A stretch of 64,000 nucleotides of DNA from G963663315 sp963668255 (lineage in GTDB: Bacteria; Pseudomonadota; Gammaproteobacteria; Arenicellales; Poriferihabitantaceae). Of this stretch, positions 51,951 through 61,375 are shown one piece after another. Where the stretch lies: assembly GCA_965116595.1 (NCBI GenBank), contig OZ220708.1, positions 1,302,001 through 1,366,000 of the forward strand. The letters are read 5' to 3'. The notes under the pieces are model-generated. The model was not told the DNA's origin. It did no database searches and saw nothing but the letters and a program-made list of their open reading frames with translations. Every line of letters starts with the position of its first letter. Positions within the stretch are counted from its first letter, which is position 1. The position numbers were made by a program, and so were the translations under genes.

Positions 51951-52835
51951 ATGAGAGATATTTTTTCTTTATCAACACCTATCGTTTTTCCGAAATTCGA
52001 GGAAAAACTCAGGAGCGCGTTACCAGACCTTCCCCGTCTGGAAGCTCAGGTGGCGCAATACATGGTTCTGAACATCGGTGACTTGAGTTTCGAGACTGGA
52101 GTTTCAATTGCTGAAAAGGTGGGTGTCAGCGAAGTTACGGTGAGTCGTTTGTTGCGTCGTCTGGGATATCAGGGAATGCGCGGGCTGAAGAAAGAACTTC
52201 GTGACGAGTTATTCAATCGGGAACCCGTTCAGGAGAGTGAACGGGGAATCCGGGAAGTACCCGAGAGTATGACCCGGAACATGGACCTTGAATACAAGGC
52301 GCTCGGAGAAATTTACCAGCAAAGCGCGTCTCCCATGTGGGACAAACTTGTGCAGTCAATCATGGAAGCGGAGAACGTTTATGTGACCGGGTTTCAAGCC
52401 GTTCGGGGTATGGCGGAAGATTGCGCGCGGCGGCTGGGGATGACGCGCGGAAACGTGCGGTTTCTGGCTGCGCATGACGGCATGCTGACCGAGTGGCTCA
52501 AATGGGGTGACGACAAACCGGAAACGCCATCCCGATGCCTGATACTTATCGATGTGGTTCCCTATGCGCGGGAGGCGCTGATCCTCTCGAAGCTATGCAG
52601 CCAGGATGGTCATTCGTTAATCGTATTTACGGATGAGATGTGCCACTGGGCCAGGAGTTACACTGACATGGTGGTTTACGCGAGCACCCGGACCGGGCTT
52701 ATTCTCGAATCAACGGTCGCCCTCGCCGCTGCGCTGAACCTGATGGTCAATTCGGTTGCGGGCCAGTATTCAACCACCCTCACCGAACGTCTGGACCAGT
52801 GGAAAACCTATACGCGAGCGCTTAAACTGTTTTGA
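51951..52835 (+). CDS. RpiR/MurR-family transcriptional regulator
   Basis: A 294-residue regulator. The N-terminal HTH_6 domain (about 18-95) includes SIAEKVGVSEVTVSRLLRRLGYQGMRGLKKEL. A C-terminal SIS domain (about 130-280) includes AENVYVTGFQAVRGMAEDCARRLG and LILIDVVPYAREALILSKL. SIS domains of this family sense sugar phosphates or other small ligands. It is divergent from the pot-DMFase operon and is its likely regulator. A sulfotransferase gene follows in the same direction after 19 bases. Confidence 0.92.
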   Translation: MRDIFSLSTPIVFPKFEEKLRSALPDLPRLEAQVAQYMVLNIGDLSFETGVSIAEKVGVSEVTVSRLLRRLGYQGMRGLKKELRDELFNREPVQESERGIREVPESMTRNMDLEYKALGEIYQQSASPMWDKLVQSIMEAENVYVTGFQAVRGMAEDCARRLGMTRGNVRFLAAHDGMLTEWLKWGDDKPETPSRCLILIDVVPYAREALILSKLCSQDGHSLIVFTDEMCHWARSYTDMVVYASTRTGLILESTVALAAALNLMVNSVAGQYSTTLTERLDQWKTYTRALKLF

Positions 52836-52854
52836 TACTTTGAACCATGACCGA

Positions 52855-53667
52855 ATGAAACCGCCGCATCATCCCGTTATTCTGCTCTGGGCACACCCTC
52901 GCTCACTCTCTACGGCCCTGGAACGGATTATGCGGGAGCGCGGAGATTGCCACTGTTTGCATGAACCTTTCATTCATTACTACTATTCTCATCTGGGGCG
53001 TAGAAACCTGCCTCACTTTGATGCGGAGTCGAATCAGCCCCGGTCTTTCGACGACATCATCGGGTTGATTTACAGGGAATCCCGGAATCAACCGGTTTTC
53101 GTCAAGGACATGGCCTATTATGTGGCGCCGGAATTCATGAAACATCCTGATCTGGCAAGACATTTTCGCCACGCTTTTCTCATCCGTGATCCTTACAGGG
53201 CGCTGATGTCCTACTATAAGCTGGATACAGAATTTGTATGCGAGGAGACGGGACTGGAAGCACAGTGGCGTCTTTTTCGCTGGATTACAGAACTTGCCGG
53301 CGAAGAACCCCCGGTAGTCCGTGCCGAGGATGTACAGCGTGACCCGCGGGGTACCATCGGCGCCCTGTGGCAGCGCCTTGGACTTGAATATGTGGACAAG
53401 GCGTTTTCATGGAAGGCCGGAAAGGTTCCTCATGATTGGGAGCCGGTGGCGGCCTGGCATGAACGCACAGCGCGTCATTCTGCGATTGTTCCAGATCCGC
53501 GTGAGGATGTGGAAGTGCATGCGGAATTTTCGCAATTGGCCAGGCAGGCGCCGAAATTGCAGGAATTTCTTGAACGCCACTGGCCGTATTATCTGGAGCT
53601 TTCGTCCCGCAGCCGATCAGTTGGCGCTGACCAGAGATGCGCCGTCAGTCTCCGGACAGGAGCATGA
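52855..53667 (+). CDS. sulfotransferase-family protein
   Basis: A 270-residue P-loop sulfotransferase-like protein. VILLWAHPRSLSTALERIMRERG is the 5'-phosphosulfate-binding loop, and RHAFLIRDPYRALMSYYKL supplies the 3'-phosphate-binding Arg/Ser stretch. The acceptor is unknown. The ATG at 52855 avoids overlap with the regulator gene; the frame is open further upstream. The 3' end overlaps the convergent MFS gene by 23 bases. Confidence 0.82.
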   Translation: MKPPHHPVILLWAHPRSLSTALERIMRERGDCHCLHEPFIHYYYSHLGRRNLPHFDAESNQPRSFDDIIGLIYRESRNQPVFVKDMAYYVAPEFMKHPDLARHFRHAFLIRDPYRALMSYYKLDTEFVCEETGLEAQWRLFRWITELAGEEPPVVRAEDVQRDPRGTIGALWQRLGLEYVDKAFSWKAGKVPHDWEPVAAWHERTARHSAIVPDPREDVEVHAEFSQLARQAPKLQEFLERHWPYYLELSSRSRSVGADQRCAVSLRTGA

Positions 53668-54814
53668 GTCCGAGAGAGAAAAAGCCGAGTAAACCGAATC
53701 CCGCGACCAATGGAATCACTGAACTGTCGTAGGCGTAACCGATGAAATAGCCCAGGGCCAGGGAAATAAATGTGGTTGCTGACCCGATCAGGGAAGATGC
53801 CAGCCCGGCCACATGACCCTGTGGTTCCATGGCCAGGGCGTTGACATTGCCGAACAGCATGCCGGTACAAAAAAAGGTCACTCCCAGGTACACCATGAGC
53901 AGCCAGAGATCAGGTTGCTGGAACTGGCAGTAAAGGAAGAAGGCGAGAGACGTCACAATGGTTACCGTGAGACCGGCGCGACACAGGAAACGCATACCCA
54001 GACGCATCACCAGCCTGGAATTCACCATGGAAGCCCCGCCAATGATCAGTGCAAGCACCGCGAAATAGGCAGGGAACTGCGCTCCGAGACCATATATCTC
54101 CTGAAATATCTGCTGGGCAGAGTTCAGAAAGCCCACGAACGCCCCGAAAATCATCCCGCCCGCCAGGGTGTAGACCACGGTCACCCGGGTTTTCAGTATC
54201 CCGACAAGTGATCTTCGAAGTGCAGTCAGTGTCAACGGTCGTCGTCCTTCGGGCGGCAGGGTTTCAGGTTGTCGGAGATAAAACCAGACCAGGGTCATGC
54301 TGGACAATATCAACAGGGCAACGAAAATGCCCCGCCAGGAAGCGAATAGCAGGATGGTCTGTCCGAGCGCCGGGGCAATTGCGGGCACGAGAATGAATAC
54401 CATCATCACCAGTGACATCAGGTGGGCCATTTCCCTGCCTGCGGTACCGTCCCGAATGATGGCAACCGTCAGGATGCGGGGGGCTGCAGCCCCGAGACCC
54501 TGCAGGAATCGGCCAAACAGGAGCCACTCAAAAGTCGGGGCAACCACGGCGATGATGCTGCCGATGATAAATAGTCCGTAGCCGAAGAAAATCGGGCTCC
54601 TTCGGCCCAGAAAATCCGAGACCGGACCATAGAACAACTGGCCCAGCGCCAGTCCAAGAAACAGGATGGTCAAGACCAGTTGCCGGTCATTGTCATGCAC
54701 CAGGTCAAGGTCGGAACTGATCTCGGCGAGGGCGGGCAGCATGGCGTCAATAGCCAGCGCGACGAGGGACATGTTGAGCGCCATCAAGGCGACAAATTCT
54801 TTCTTCCCGATCAT
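53645..54814 (-). CDS. Bcr/CflA-type MFS multidrug exporter
   Basis: A 389-residue MFS protein with about twelve membrane segments. The opening MSLVALAIDAMLPALAEISSDLDLVHDNDRQLVLT and GQLFYGPVSDFLGRRSPIFFG (motif A) are typical of the Bcr/CflA drug-resistance branch. It would export drugs or metabolites with proton counterflow. The gene is convergent with the sulfotransferase gene. Confidence 0.9.
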   Translation of the reverse strand: MIGKKEFVALMALNMSLVALAIDAMLPALAEISSDLDLVHDNDRQLVLTILFLGLALGQLFYGPVSDFLGRRSPIFFGYGLFIIGSIIAVVAPTFEWLLFGRFLQGLGAAAPRILTVAIIRDGTAGREMAHLMSLVMMVFILVPAIAPALGQTILLFASWRGIFVALLILSSMTLVWFYLRQPETLPPEGRRPLTLTALRRSLVGILKTRVTVVYTLAGGMIFGAFVGFLNSAQQIFQEIYGLGAQFPAYFAVLALIIGGASMVNSRLVMRLGMRFLCRAGLTVTIVTSLAFFLYCQFQQPDLWLLMVYLGVTFFCTGMLFGNVNALAMEPQGHVAGLASSLIGSATTFISLALGYFIGYAYDSSVIPLVAGFGLLGFFSLGLMLLSGD

Positions 54815-55223
54815 GTGTAATGGGTCAGGTCGGATTCCTTGAAATTGACTTCAGAGCCGTAGCTGGGTTTCCTTCATAACTGGATTGTAAACTGACAGTT
54901 TGGTCTTTCAAATGATTTAACCACCGCAGTTACTTTAAAAGCAGTTGATATTTTATTCGGAGTGCTGATAATACGGTCCGCAAATTCTTCGTACATTATT
55001 GGAAACAGGTATATGACTGGCCCGCGATAGATATCTGCAGCGACTGGATCAGCCACTGAAATCGGGGTTGGGCGGGCAGTCACCGGCTGCGCTGCCCCGG
55101 ATACCACCCAGGAAAAAAATCCAGAAAATCCTGTCATAAATCATACAGAGTCTGATATATAATCCTTTTGGTTTATTGTACCTGTGTAATGTAAAGGCCT
55201 GATAGAAATTAGGAGATAATTTA
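54815..55223. other. 409-base intergenic region upstream of katG
   Basis: No convincing gene is present. A minus-strand frame at 54874-55137 has no ribosome-binding site or recognisable sequence. TATAAT at 55158-55163 is a possible katG -10 box without a good -35, as would fit an activator-dependent (OxyR-type) promoter. TTAGGAGATAATTTA gives a strong ribosome-binding site before the ATG at 55224. Confidence 0.55.
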
Positions 55224-57416
55224 ATGAGTGAAACGAGTAAATGCCCTGTGAATCACGTACCGGACAATTCTGCTGGCGGTGGAACCACGAACCGGGATTG
55301 GTGGCCGGGGCAGTTGAATATTAATATTTTGCACCAGCATTCGCCCCAATCCATTCCGACGAATAACGGTTTTAACTATGCTGAAGAGTTCGAGAGTCTC
55401 GACTATTTTGCCCTGAAGAATGACCTCAATGAGTTGATGACGACATCACAGGACTGGTGGCCGGCTGACTACGGCCATTATGGCCCGCTCTTTATTCGCA
55501 TGGCCTGGCATGTCGCGGGTACTTACCGTATCGGTGATGGCCGCGGCGGCGCCGGCACCGGCAACCAGCGCTTTGCGCCGGTCAACAGTTGGCCGGACAA
55601 CGGCAATCTCGACAAGGCGCGCAGACTGTTGTGGCCGGTCAAGCAGAAGTACGGCAGAAAGATATCGTGGGCCGACCTGATGATCCTGGCCGGTAACTGT
55701 GCTCTGGAGTCGATGGGATTCAAGACGTTCGGGTTTGGAGGCGGCCGTGAAGACGTGTGGCAACCCGAAGAGGACATTAACTGGGGCAACGAGATTGAGT
55801 GGCTTGGGGACGACCGCTACTCTGGCGAACGCGACCTGGCAACGCCGCTTGGAGCCGTGCAAATGGGTTTGATCTATGTCAATCCGGAAGGGCCGAACGG
55901 TAATCCCGACCCGGTTGCGTCCGGAGTCGACATCCGCGAGACTTTTGCCCGCATGGCGATGAATGATGAAGAAACCGTTGCGCTTACCGCCGGTGGGCAC
56001 ACTTTCGGGAAATGCCATGGCGCCGGTGATGCCGCCCACGTTGGCGTTGAACCCGAAGGCGCCGACATCGAGGAGCAGGGTTTCGGCTGGATGAGCAGCC
56101 ATGGTTCCGGGAAAGCCGGAGATGCCATCACCAGCGGAATCGAGGGTGCATGGACGACCAATCCAACCAAATGGGATATGGGCTATTTCGACAATCTGTT
56201 CGGTTACGAGTGGGAGTTGACCAAGAGCCCCGCCGGCGCGAACCAGTGGGTGCCGAAGGATAACGCCGCGGCTGACGCGGTGCCGGACGCACACGACTCG
56301 TCAAAACGCCATGCGCCGATCATGACCACGGCGGATATGGCCATGAGGACGGATCCGGCCTATGAACCCATTTCGCGGCGTTTTCATGAGAATCCCGAGG
56401 AGTTTGCAGACGCGTTTGCCCGTGCGTGGTTCAAGTTGACGCACCGGGATATGGGTCCCCGCGTCCGTTATCATGGCCCGGAGGTTCCGGAGGAAGAACT
56501 GCTCTGGCAAGACCCGCTTCCTGCGGTTACTCACAAATTGATTGAGAGCTCCGATACCGCTGATCTCAAGGGCAGGATACTGGCTTCCGGATTGTCCGTT
56601 TCCCAACTGGTTTCTACGGCCTGGGCATCAGCGTCAACCTTCCGTGGGTCCGACATGCGTGGTGGCGCTAATGGCGCGCGTGTGCGTCTTGCTCCTCAAA
56701 AAGATTGGGAGGTTAACCAACCGGATCAACTCGCGACCGTATTGCAGACCCTTGAAGGTATACAGCAGGATTTCAACAACGGAGCGTCTGACGGGAAGGC
56801 TGTTTCGCTTGCTGATGTAATCGTTCTGGCTGGTTGTGCAGGCGTAGAGCAAGCTGCAAGAAACGCCGGGGCAGATGTGACAGTTCCGTTCACGCCGGGT
56901 CGTGCCGATGCAGTACAGGAGCGAACCGATGTTGAGTCATTTGACGTACTTGAACCGACTGCGGATGGGTTCCGTAATTACCTCAAAGCAAAACACACCG
57001 TAACGGCAGAGCAGTTGATGGTTGATCGGGCACAGTTGCTGACACTGACCGCACCCGAGATGACGGTTCTGGTTGGCGGTATGCGCGTCCTGAATGCAAA
57101 CTCCGGGCGGTCGGGGCACGGGGTCTTCACCAGTCGGCCAGAGACTCTGACCAACGACTTCTTTGTGAATCTGCTCGACATGGGCACAGCCTGGACGCCG
57201 ACTTCCGAAGACTGTGATTTGTTCGAAGGGCGCGACCGTGCAACGGGTGAACTGAAATGGACCGGTACTCGTGCCGATCTGATCTTCGGTTCAAATTCAC
57301 AGCTTCGGGCTCTCGCGGAATTCTATGCATGTGAGGACACCGGGCAACAGTTTGTGCAAGACTTTGTAAAGGCGTGGGACAAGGTTATGAACCTTGACCG
57401 TTTCGACCTTGCCTGA
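55224..57416 (+). CDS. katG: catalase-peroxidase KatG
   Basis: A 730-residue haem enzyme that destroys hydrogen peroxide. The N-terminal half has LFIRMAWHVAGTYRIGDGRGGAG (distal Arg, Trp, His) and MGLIYVNPEGPNGNPDP with the Tyr of the Met-Tyr-Trp adduct. RETFARMAMNDEETVALTAGGHTFGK carries the Met and proximal-His regions. The inactive second peroxidase domain follows (SQLVSTAWASASTFRGSDMRGGANGARVRLAPQKDWEVN). Length matches the family. A terminator hairpin ends the gene, so it is monocistronic. Confidence 0.97.
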   Translation: MSETSKCPVNHVPDNSAGGGTTNRDWWPGQLNINILHQHSPQSIPTNNGFNYAEEFESLDYFALKNDLNELMTTSQDWWPADYGHYGPLFIRMAWHVAGTYRIGDGRGGAGTGNQRFAPVNSWPDNGNLDKARRLLWPVKQKYGRKISWADLMILAGNCALESMGFKTFGFGGGREDVWQPEEDINWGNEIEWLGDDRYSGERDLATPLGAVQMGLIYVNPEGPNGNPDPVASGVDIRETFARMAMNDEETVALTAGGHTFGKCHGAGDAAHVGVEPEGADIEEQGFGWMSSHGSGKAGDAITSGIEGAWTTNPTKWDMGYFDNLFGYEWELTKSPAGANQWVPKDNAAADAVPDAHDSSKRHAPIMTTADMAMRTDPAYEPISRRFHENPEEFADAFARAWFKLTHRDMGPRVRYHGPEVPEEELLWQDPLPAVTHKLIESSDTADLKGRILASGLSVSQLVSTAWASASTFRGSDMRGGANGARVRLAPQKDWEVNQPDQLATVLQTLEGIQQDFNNGASDGKAVSLADVIVLAGCAGVEQAARNAGADVTVPFTPGRADAVQERTDVESFDVLEPTADGFRNYLKAKHTVTAEQLMVDRAQLLTLTAPEMTVLVGGMRVLNANSGRSGHGVFTSRPETLTNDFFVNLLDMGTAWTPTSEDCDLFEGRDRATGELKWTGTRADLIFGSNSQLRALAEFYACEDTGQQFVQDFVKAWDKVMNLDRFDLA

Positions 57417-57429
57417 TCCTGGAAAATGA

Positions 57430-57462
57430 GGGAGGCGTTTCATATTGAAACACCTCCCTTTC
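57430..57462 (+). terminator. rho-independent-like terminator of katG
   Basis: A 13-bp stem with one mismatch (GGGAGGCGTTTCA at 57430-57442 with TGAAACACCTCCC at 57446-57458) has a 3-base loop and is followed by TTTC. It lies 14 bases after the katG stop. Confidence 0.75.
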
Positions 57463-57572
57463 ACCAGGCTCTGATTCAGGGCCAGGTTCATACAGTCGGG
57501 CGCTCAAGCTTCCGGTTCTCATAGCGCTTTCAAGACTGGGTGGATACTCCAATTTCTGACAGTGGGGGACTA

Positions 57573-58136
57573 ATGGTGGAAAAACACTATATATCTGCAC
57601 AGGATCTCCTTGAGGATTCCTACAGACTGGGGGCGCAAATAATCGAAAGTGGTTTTCGACCGGATTTTATTGTTGGCATTTGGCGTGGGGGCGCGCCGGT
57701 AGGTATTGCCATTCAGGAAATGCTCGAATATTTCGGAATCAGGACCGACCACATCAGTGTTCGAACTTCCTATTACACTGGAATTTCAGAAACAGCCAGC
57801 AAAGTGCGAGTGCACGGACTGGGCTATCTGGTTGATAATCTGATACCGGAGAATGCGTTGCTGATCGTTGATGATGTTTATGATTCAGGTCGCAGCATAG
57901 AGGCGGTGCTGAAGAAGATCGCTCTGCGAACCAGACGGAACATGCCGGAACAGGTAAGAGTCGCATCTCCCTGGTACAAGAGTGTAAACAATAAGACCAG
58001 CCGTGCCCCGGATTACTATGTCCATACCACTGAACAGTGGCTGGTCTTTCCGCATGAGATTCAGGGGCTGTCGGAAGAGGAATTGATACAGAGAAAAGGT
58101 GAGCTGATGAAAATAATACAGTCAGTCAAGGCGTAG
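57573..58136 (+). CDS. phosphoribosyltransferase-family protein
   Basis: A 187-residue type I PRTase. DFIVGIWRGGAPVGIAIQEML forms the early loop and LLIVDDVYDSGRSIEAVL is the PRPP-binding motif. The size and motif set resemble hypoxanthine/xanthine phosphoribosyltransferases, but the base is not certain. The ATG at 57573 (MVEKHYISAQDLLEDSYRLG) fits family starts better than 57540. It is transcribed alone between katG and the corrinoid cluster. Confidence 0.85.
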   Translation: MVEKHYISAQDLLEDSYRLGAQIIESGFRPDFIVGIWRGGAPVGIAIQEMLEYFGIRTDHISVRTSYYTGISETASKVRVHGLGYLVDNLIPENALLIVDDVYDSGRSIEAVLKKIALRTRRNMPEQVRVASPWYKSVNNKTSRAPDYYVHTTEQWLVFPHEIQGLSEEELIQRKGELMKIIQSVKA

Positions 58137-58204
58137 GGGAGGGAAGGTTGAAGGGGAGTTGTAAAGAGTCGTGGTAAAGACAGAAAATACCGCATAAAAA
58201 AATA

Positions 58205-58233
58205 TTGCATAATCTTTCGGGCTTGTATATTCT
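58205..58233 (+). promoter_or_regulatory. candidate promoter of the corrinoid cluster
   Basis: TTGCAT (58205-58210) and TATTCT (58228-58233) are spaced by 17 bases in an AT-rich leader, about 70 bases before the corrinoid-protein ATG. The match to consensus is moderate. Confidence 0.4.
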
Positions 58234-58305
58234 GATTTCGACATAAGCGGTTTAATTACGGTGTTTTTCTTTTTCTGAAACTTTTTTTAATCACAGGGCT
58301 TTAAG

Positions 58306-59007
58306 ATGGTTGAAGAGAATTATGATGACGACGAGCTGGATTTATCATCGTTGCCCGACGATGAACTCGTTGAACAAATGCATGACGATCTGTATGACGG
58401 GTTGCGGGAAGAAATCATAGAGGGCACCAATATTTTGCTGGAAAGGGGCTGGCCTGCCACCCGGGTTCTGGATGATGCTCTGGTAGAAGGTATGCGTATT
58501 GTGGGTATCGACTTCCGTGATGGTATTTTGTTCGTTCCTGAAGTGTTGATGTCGGCCAATGCAATGAAAGGAGGCATGGAAATACTCCGTCCGCTGCTGG
58601 CCGAGACTGGCGCCAAACCGATTGGTAAAATGATTATTGGTACCGTGAAAGGGGATATCCATGATATCGGTAAAAATCTCGTTGCCATGATGATGGAAGG
58701 AGCAGGGTTCGAAGTGATCAATCTTGGTATTGACAACCCTGTGGATAATTACATGAACGCGATTGAAGAGCACAATCCGGATATCATCGGCATGTCTGCG
58801 CTACTGACAACAACGATGCCCTATATGAAAGTAGTGATCGATACGCTGGTTGAAAGGGGCATTCGTGATGATTATATCGTATTGGTTGGCGGTGCGCCCC
58901 TGAACGAGGAGTTCGGTCAGGCAATTGGTGCGGATGCTTACTGCCGGGATGCGGCGGTTGCGGTGGAAACCGCTCAAGCCAAGATTGCCGAAAAGCGTGC
59001 TGCGTAA
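58306..59007 (+). CDS. cobalamin-binding corrinoid protein of a methyltransferase system
   Basis: A 233-residue corrinoid protein of the MtbC/MttC/MtgC type. An acidic N-terminal extension (about 1-28) precedes the helical cap (GMRIVGIDFRDGILFVPEVLMSANAMKGGMEIL). The Rossmann B12 domain has GTVKGDIHDIGKNLVAMMM, where Asp117-x-His119-x2-Gly122 is the cobalt-ligand motif, and MSALLTTTMP and VLVGGAPLNEEFGQAIGAD follow. It carries a methyl group from a substrate to a methyltransferase. It heads the cluster at 58.3-63.4 kb. Confidence 0.95.
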   Translation: MVEENYDDDELDLSSLPDDELVEQMHDDLYDGLREEIIEGTNILLERGWPATRVLDDALVEGMRIVGIDFRDGILFVPEVLMSANAMKGGMEILRPLLAETGAKPIGKMIIGTVKGDIHDIGKNLVAMMMEGAGFEVINLGIDNPVDNYMNAIEEHNPDIIGMSALLTTTMPYMKVVIDTLVERGIRDDYIVLVGGAPLNEEFGQAIGADAYCRDAAVAVETAQAKIAEKRAA

Positions 59008-59074
59008 AACCTCCCATCCGCACTCTTGTGATTTAGCCGATGGGCGGGGTCTGCTCCTCTGAAGGGGGTTTCCA

Positions 59075-59695
59075 GTGAAAAGAGTTCTGGTGATTGCATG
59101 TGGCGCTCTGGCCCATGAACTGGTCAGGGTCAGGAATCTCAATCTCTGGGATCATATCGATATCCAGTGCCTGCCTGCCGAATTGCACAATCATCCGCAC
59201 AGAATCCCGCAGGCTGTGCAGAAAAAAATTCAGGATAATCGTGCAGACTATGAAAATATGTTTGTTGCCTATTCAGACTGTGGGACAGGGGGATTGCTGG
59301 ATAAGGTGCTCAGACAGGAAAATGTCGAGCGATTACCTGGCGCTCATTGCTATGAGATGTTTGCGGGCAAGGAAAAATTTGGTCATTTGCATGAATCCGA
59401 ACCAGGCACTTTCTATCTCACTGATTTTCTGGCCATACATTTTGACCGATTGATAATACGCGGATTGTCGCTTGATAAATATCCCGAGCTGAAAGACCAG
59501 TTCTTCGGAAATTATAAAAAACTGGTTTATTTATGCCAGAGGGAAGATGTCGAAGTCGAGCAAAAAGCTATAGAGGCAGCCGAATACCTTGGCTTGAGCT
59601 ATGAAAAAGTGGTGACCGGAGACGGTCTTTTAGAGTCTGAACTAAAAGTTCAGGCTGTCGGCAGGGCGGGGGATTTTGCGACCACCCTGACCTGA
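59075..59695 (+). CDS. DUF1638 protein of the corrinoid cluster
   Basis: A 206-residue DUF1638-type protein. VLVIACGALAHELVRVRNLN opens, ELHNHPHRIPQAVQKKI follows, then VAYSDCGTGGLLDKVLR and HCYEMFAGKEKF, with conserved-looking His and Cys residues that might bind metal or cofactor. Its role is unknown, but the family commonly travels with corrinoid methyltransferase genes. The start GTG at 59075 has AAGGGGGT upstream. Confidence 0.88.
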   Translation: MKRVLVIACGALAHELVRVRNLNLWDHIDIQCLPAELHNHPHRIPQAVQKKIQDNRADYENMFVAYSDCGTGGLLDKVLRQENVERLPGAHCYEMFAGKEKFGHLHESEPGTFYLTDFLAIHFDRLIIRGLSLDKYPELKDQFFGNYKKLVYLCQREDVEVEQKAIEAAEYLGLSYEKVVTGDGLLESELKVQAVGRAGDFATTLT

Positions 59696-59739
59696 TTTTC
59701 CCTCACAATTGACTGGCAGGTTTTACCCGGAGATATCAA

Positions 59740-60033
59740 ATGGCTCAATTGATTACAGTTTACTGGCGTGATATTCCCGCCCAGGTGATTGCAAAAGAGC
59801 GACGAAAATCGGAAAAGGTGCAGCTTTCCGAACGTTTCGCCCAGGCAATCGATGCAGCCGCGATGCGCGCGGGCAAGGCCGGAACCGATGCCTATCTCGA
59901 GGAATGGAGACGAGTTTCCGAGAACTGCGGCGATGACCTGAAATCCGCGGTAGAGGTAAGAGCGGCCAAACTGGAAGAATCGTACGACAGGGAAAAATTG
60001 ATCGAGCTGGTACGTAATCACGGCAATAATTAA
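59740..60033 (+). CDS. small 'virulence factor'-family protein
   Basis: A 97-residue protein beginning MAQLITVYWRDIPAQVIAKERRKSEKVQLSERFAQAID. It is collinear with the small family named 'virulence factor' in databases, whose biochemical role is not established. YWRDIPAQV and the basic, helical middle (AAMRAGKAGTDAYLEEWRR) are visible. It lies between the DUF1638 gene and the methyltransferase gene, with 12 bases to the latter, so the name should not be taken as function here. Confidence 0.8.
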   Translation: MAQLITVYWRDIPAQVIAKERRKSEKVQLSERFAQAIDAAAMRAGKAGTDAYLEEWRRVSENCGDDLKSAVEVRAAKLEESYDREKLIELVRNHGNN

Positions 60034-60045
60034 ACGAGAACGCTT

Positions 60046-60942
60046 ATGACCGATACGATTATCAGTTCAGCAACTCGCGAAGTGCGGATAGGCTTTGAGC
60101 GGCCATTTGTGATTATCGGAGAAAGGATCAACCCGACGGGGAGAAAAATCCTCGCGGAAGAAATGAAAGTCGGGGATTACAGTCGGGTGCAAAGCGATGC
60201 GCTGGCACAGGTTGCAGCCGGCGCCGCAATGCTTGATGTCAATGCCGGGATTCCGCTGGCCGATGAACCGCGAATTCTGGCTGAATCGATTCAACTGGTG
60301 CAGTCGATTACCGATGTTCCCCTCTCCATTGATTCTTCAATTGTGGCTGCGTTGGAGGCAGGCTTGCAGGTTTATCAGGGCAAGGCGTTGTTAAATTCGG
60401 TGACTGGCGAGGAAGAGCGGCTTGAATCCGTATTGCCATTGGTTAAAAAATACGGCGCTGCAGTGGTTGCGATTTCGAACGATGAGGCAGGAATCTCAGA
60501 AAATCCGGATGAACGTTTCGATGTCGCAAAAATAATTGTTGAACGAGCGGCGGATTATGGGATTCATTACAGTGATATTGTAGTTGATCCGCTGGTCATG
60601 CCGGTCGGTGCGATCAATAGTGCGGGTCGTCAGGTATTGCATCTGGTCAAGCGTCTGAGGGAAGAACTGAAGGTGAACACCACTTGTGGCGCTTCGAATT
60701 TCAGCTTCGGCATCCCGAATCGAAAAGGAATGGATGGACATTTTCTCAGTATGGCGATTGGCGCAGGAATGACCTCGGCGATCACCAACCCGCTTCATGA
60801 AGAAGTGATGCAAGGGGTGATGAGTGCGGATGTGGTAATGGGCCGTGATGTGAATTGTGCACGCTGGTTGAAAAAATATCGACAGCCGACGGAAGAAGGC
60901 GCAGGTGGTGGGCGTGCTAATCGCCGGCGCCGCAGGGGATAG
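60046..60942 (+). CDS. methyltetrahydrofolate:corrinoid methyltransferase (pterin-binding)
   Basis: A 298-residue TIM-barrel enzyme of the MetH/AcsE/MtgA pterin-binding group. FVIIGERINPTGRK opens the barrel, AMLDVNAGIPLADEP and VPLSIDSS follow, then NSVTGEEERL, IVVDPLVMPVGAINSAGRQV and TTCGASNFSFGIPNRKGMDG with the Asn contacting the folate. It would exchange methyl groups between the corrinoid protein and tetrahydrofolate. The last 20 residues are Gly- and Arg-rich (GGGRANRRRRRG), an unusual basic tail also seen in the RACo-like protein. Confidence 0.94.
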   Translation: MTDTIISSATREVRIGFERPFVIIGERINPTGRKILAEEMKVGDYSRVQSDALAQVAAGAAMLDVNAGIPLADEPRILAESIQLVQSITDVPLSIDSSIVAALEAGLQVYQGKALLNSVTGEEERLESVLPLVKKYGAAVVAISNDEAGISENPDERFDVAKIIVERAADYGIHYSDIVVDPLVMPVGAINSAGRQVLHLVKRLREELKVNTTCGASNFSFGIPNRKGMDGHFLSMAIGAGMTSAITNPLHEEVMQGVMSADVVMGRDVNCARWLKKYRQPTEEGAGGGRANRRRRRG

Positions 60943-60975
60943 CCCGGTTCCGTCCGGACTTTGAAGTGTACCTGA

Positions 60976-61368
60976 ATGACAGAAATGGATCGCCATAGGA
61001 CCGTGAGTTGTTTGTGCAAAGGGGTGCGCTATACTCTGTACGGCGAATGTCGTGACGTGATCAACTGTTTTTGCTCCCAGTGCCGCAAAACCAGTGGTCA
61101 TCATTTTGCCGCGACCCGGGTTAATCTCGATCGGTTCGAGTTGAACGCGGACTCGACGTTAGGCTGGTATTCTTCTTCTGAAACCGCGAGAAGGGGTTTT
61201 TGCAATCGTTGCGGAAGCAGCCTTTTCTGGCAGAAATCCGGTCTCGACAGCATCAGTGTTACAGCCGGAACGCTGGACGCTCCGACCGGCCTTGAAACCG
61301 TAAAAAACATCTTCGTTGAAGATGTCAGTGACTATCACGAGTTGCCGGGTCTGCGAAATCGAAATTGA
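60976..61368 (+). CDS. GFA-family (glutathione-dependent formaldehyde-activating-like) protein
   Basis: A 130-residue zinc protein. SCLCKGVRYTL and INCFCSQCRKTSGHHFAATRV, followed by RRGFCNRCGSSLFWQ, give the paired Cys ligands of the Gfa/CENP-V fold. The family includes a protein once thought to activate formaldehyde with glutathione. The position in a one-carbon cluster fits a formaldehyde-related role, but that is inference. It ends 7 bases before the RACo-like gene start. Confidence 0.88.
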   Translation: MTEMDRHRTVSCLCKGVRYTLYGECRDVINCFCSQCRKTSGHHFAATRVNLDRFELNADSTLGWYSSSETARRGFCNRCGSSLFWQKSGLDSISVTAGTLDAPTGLETVKNIFVEDVSDYHELPGLRNRN

Positions 61369-61375
61369 ACGAAAA

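Noticed and set aside
54874..55137. Minus-strand ORF of 87 residues between the MFS gene and katG
   Set aside because: No ribosome-binding site, no recognisable sequence, and composition unlike the neighbouring genes.
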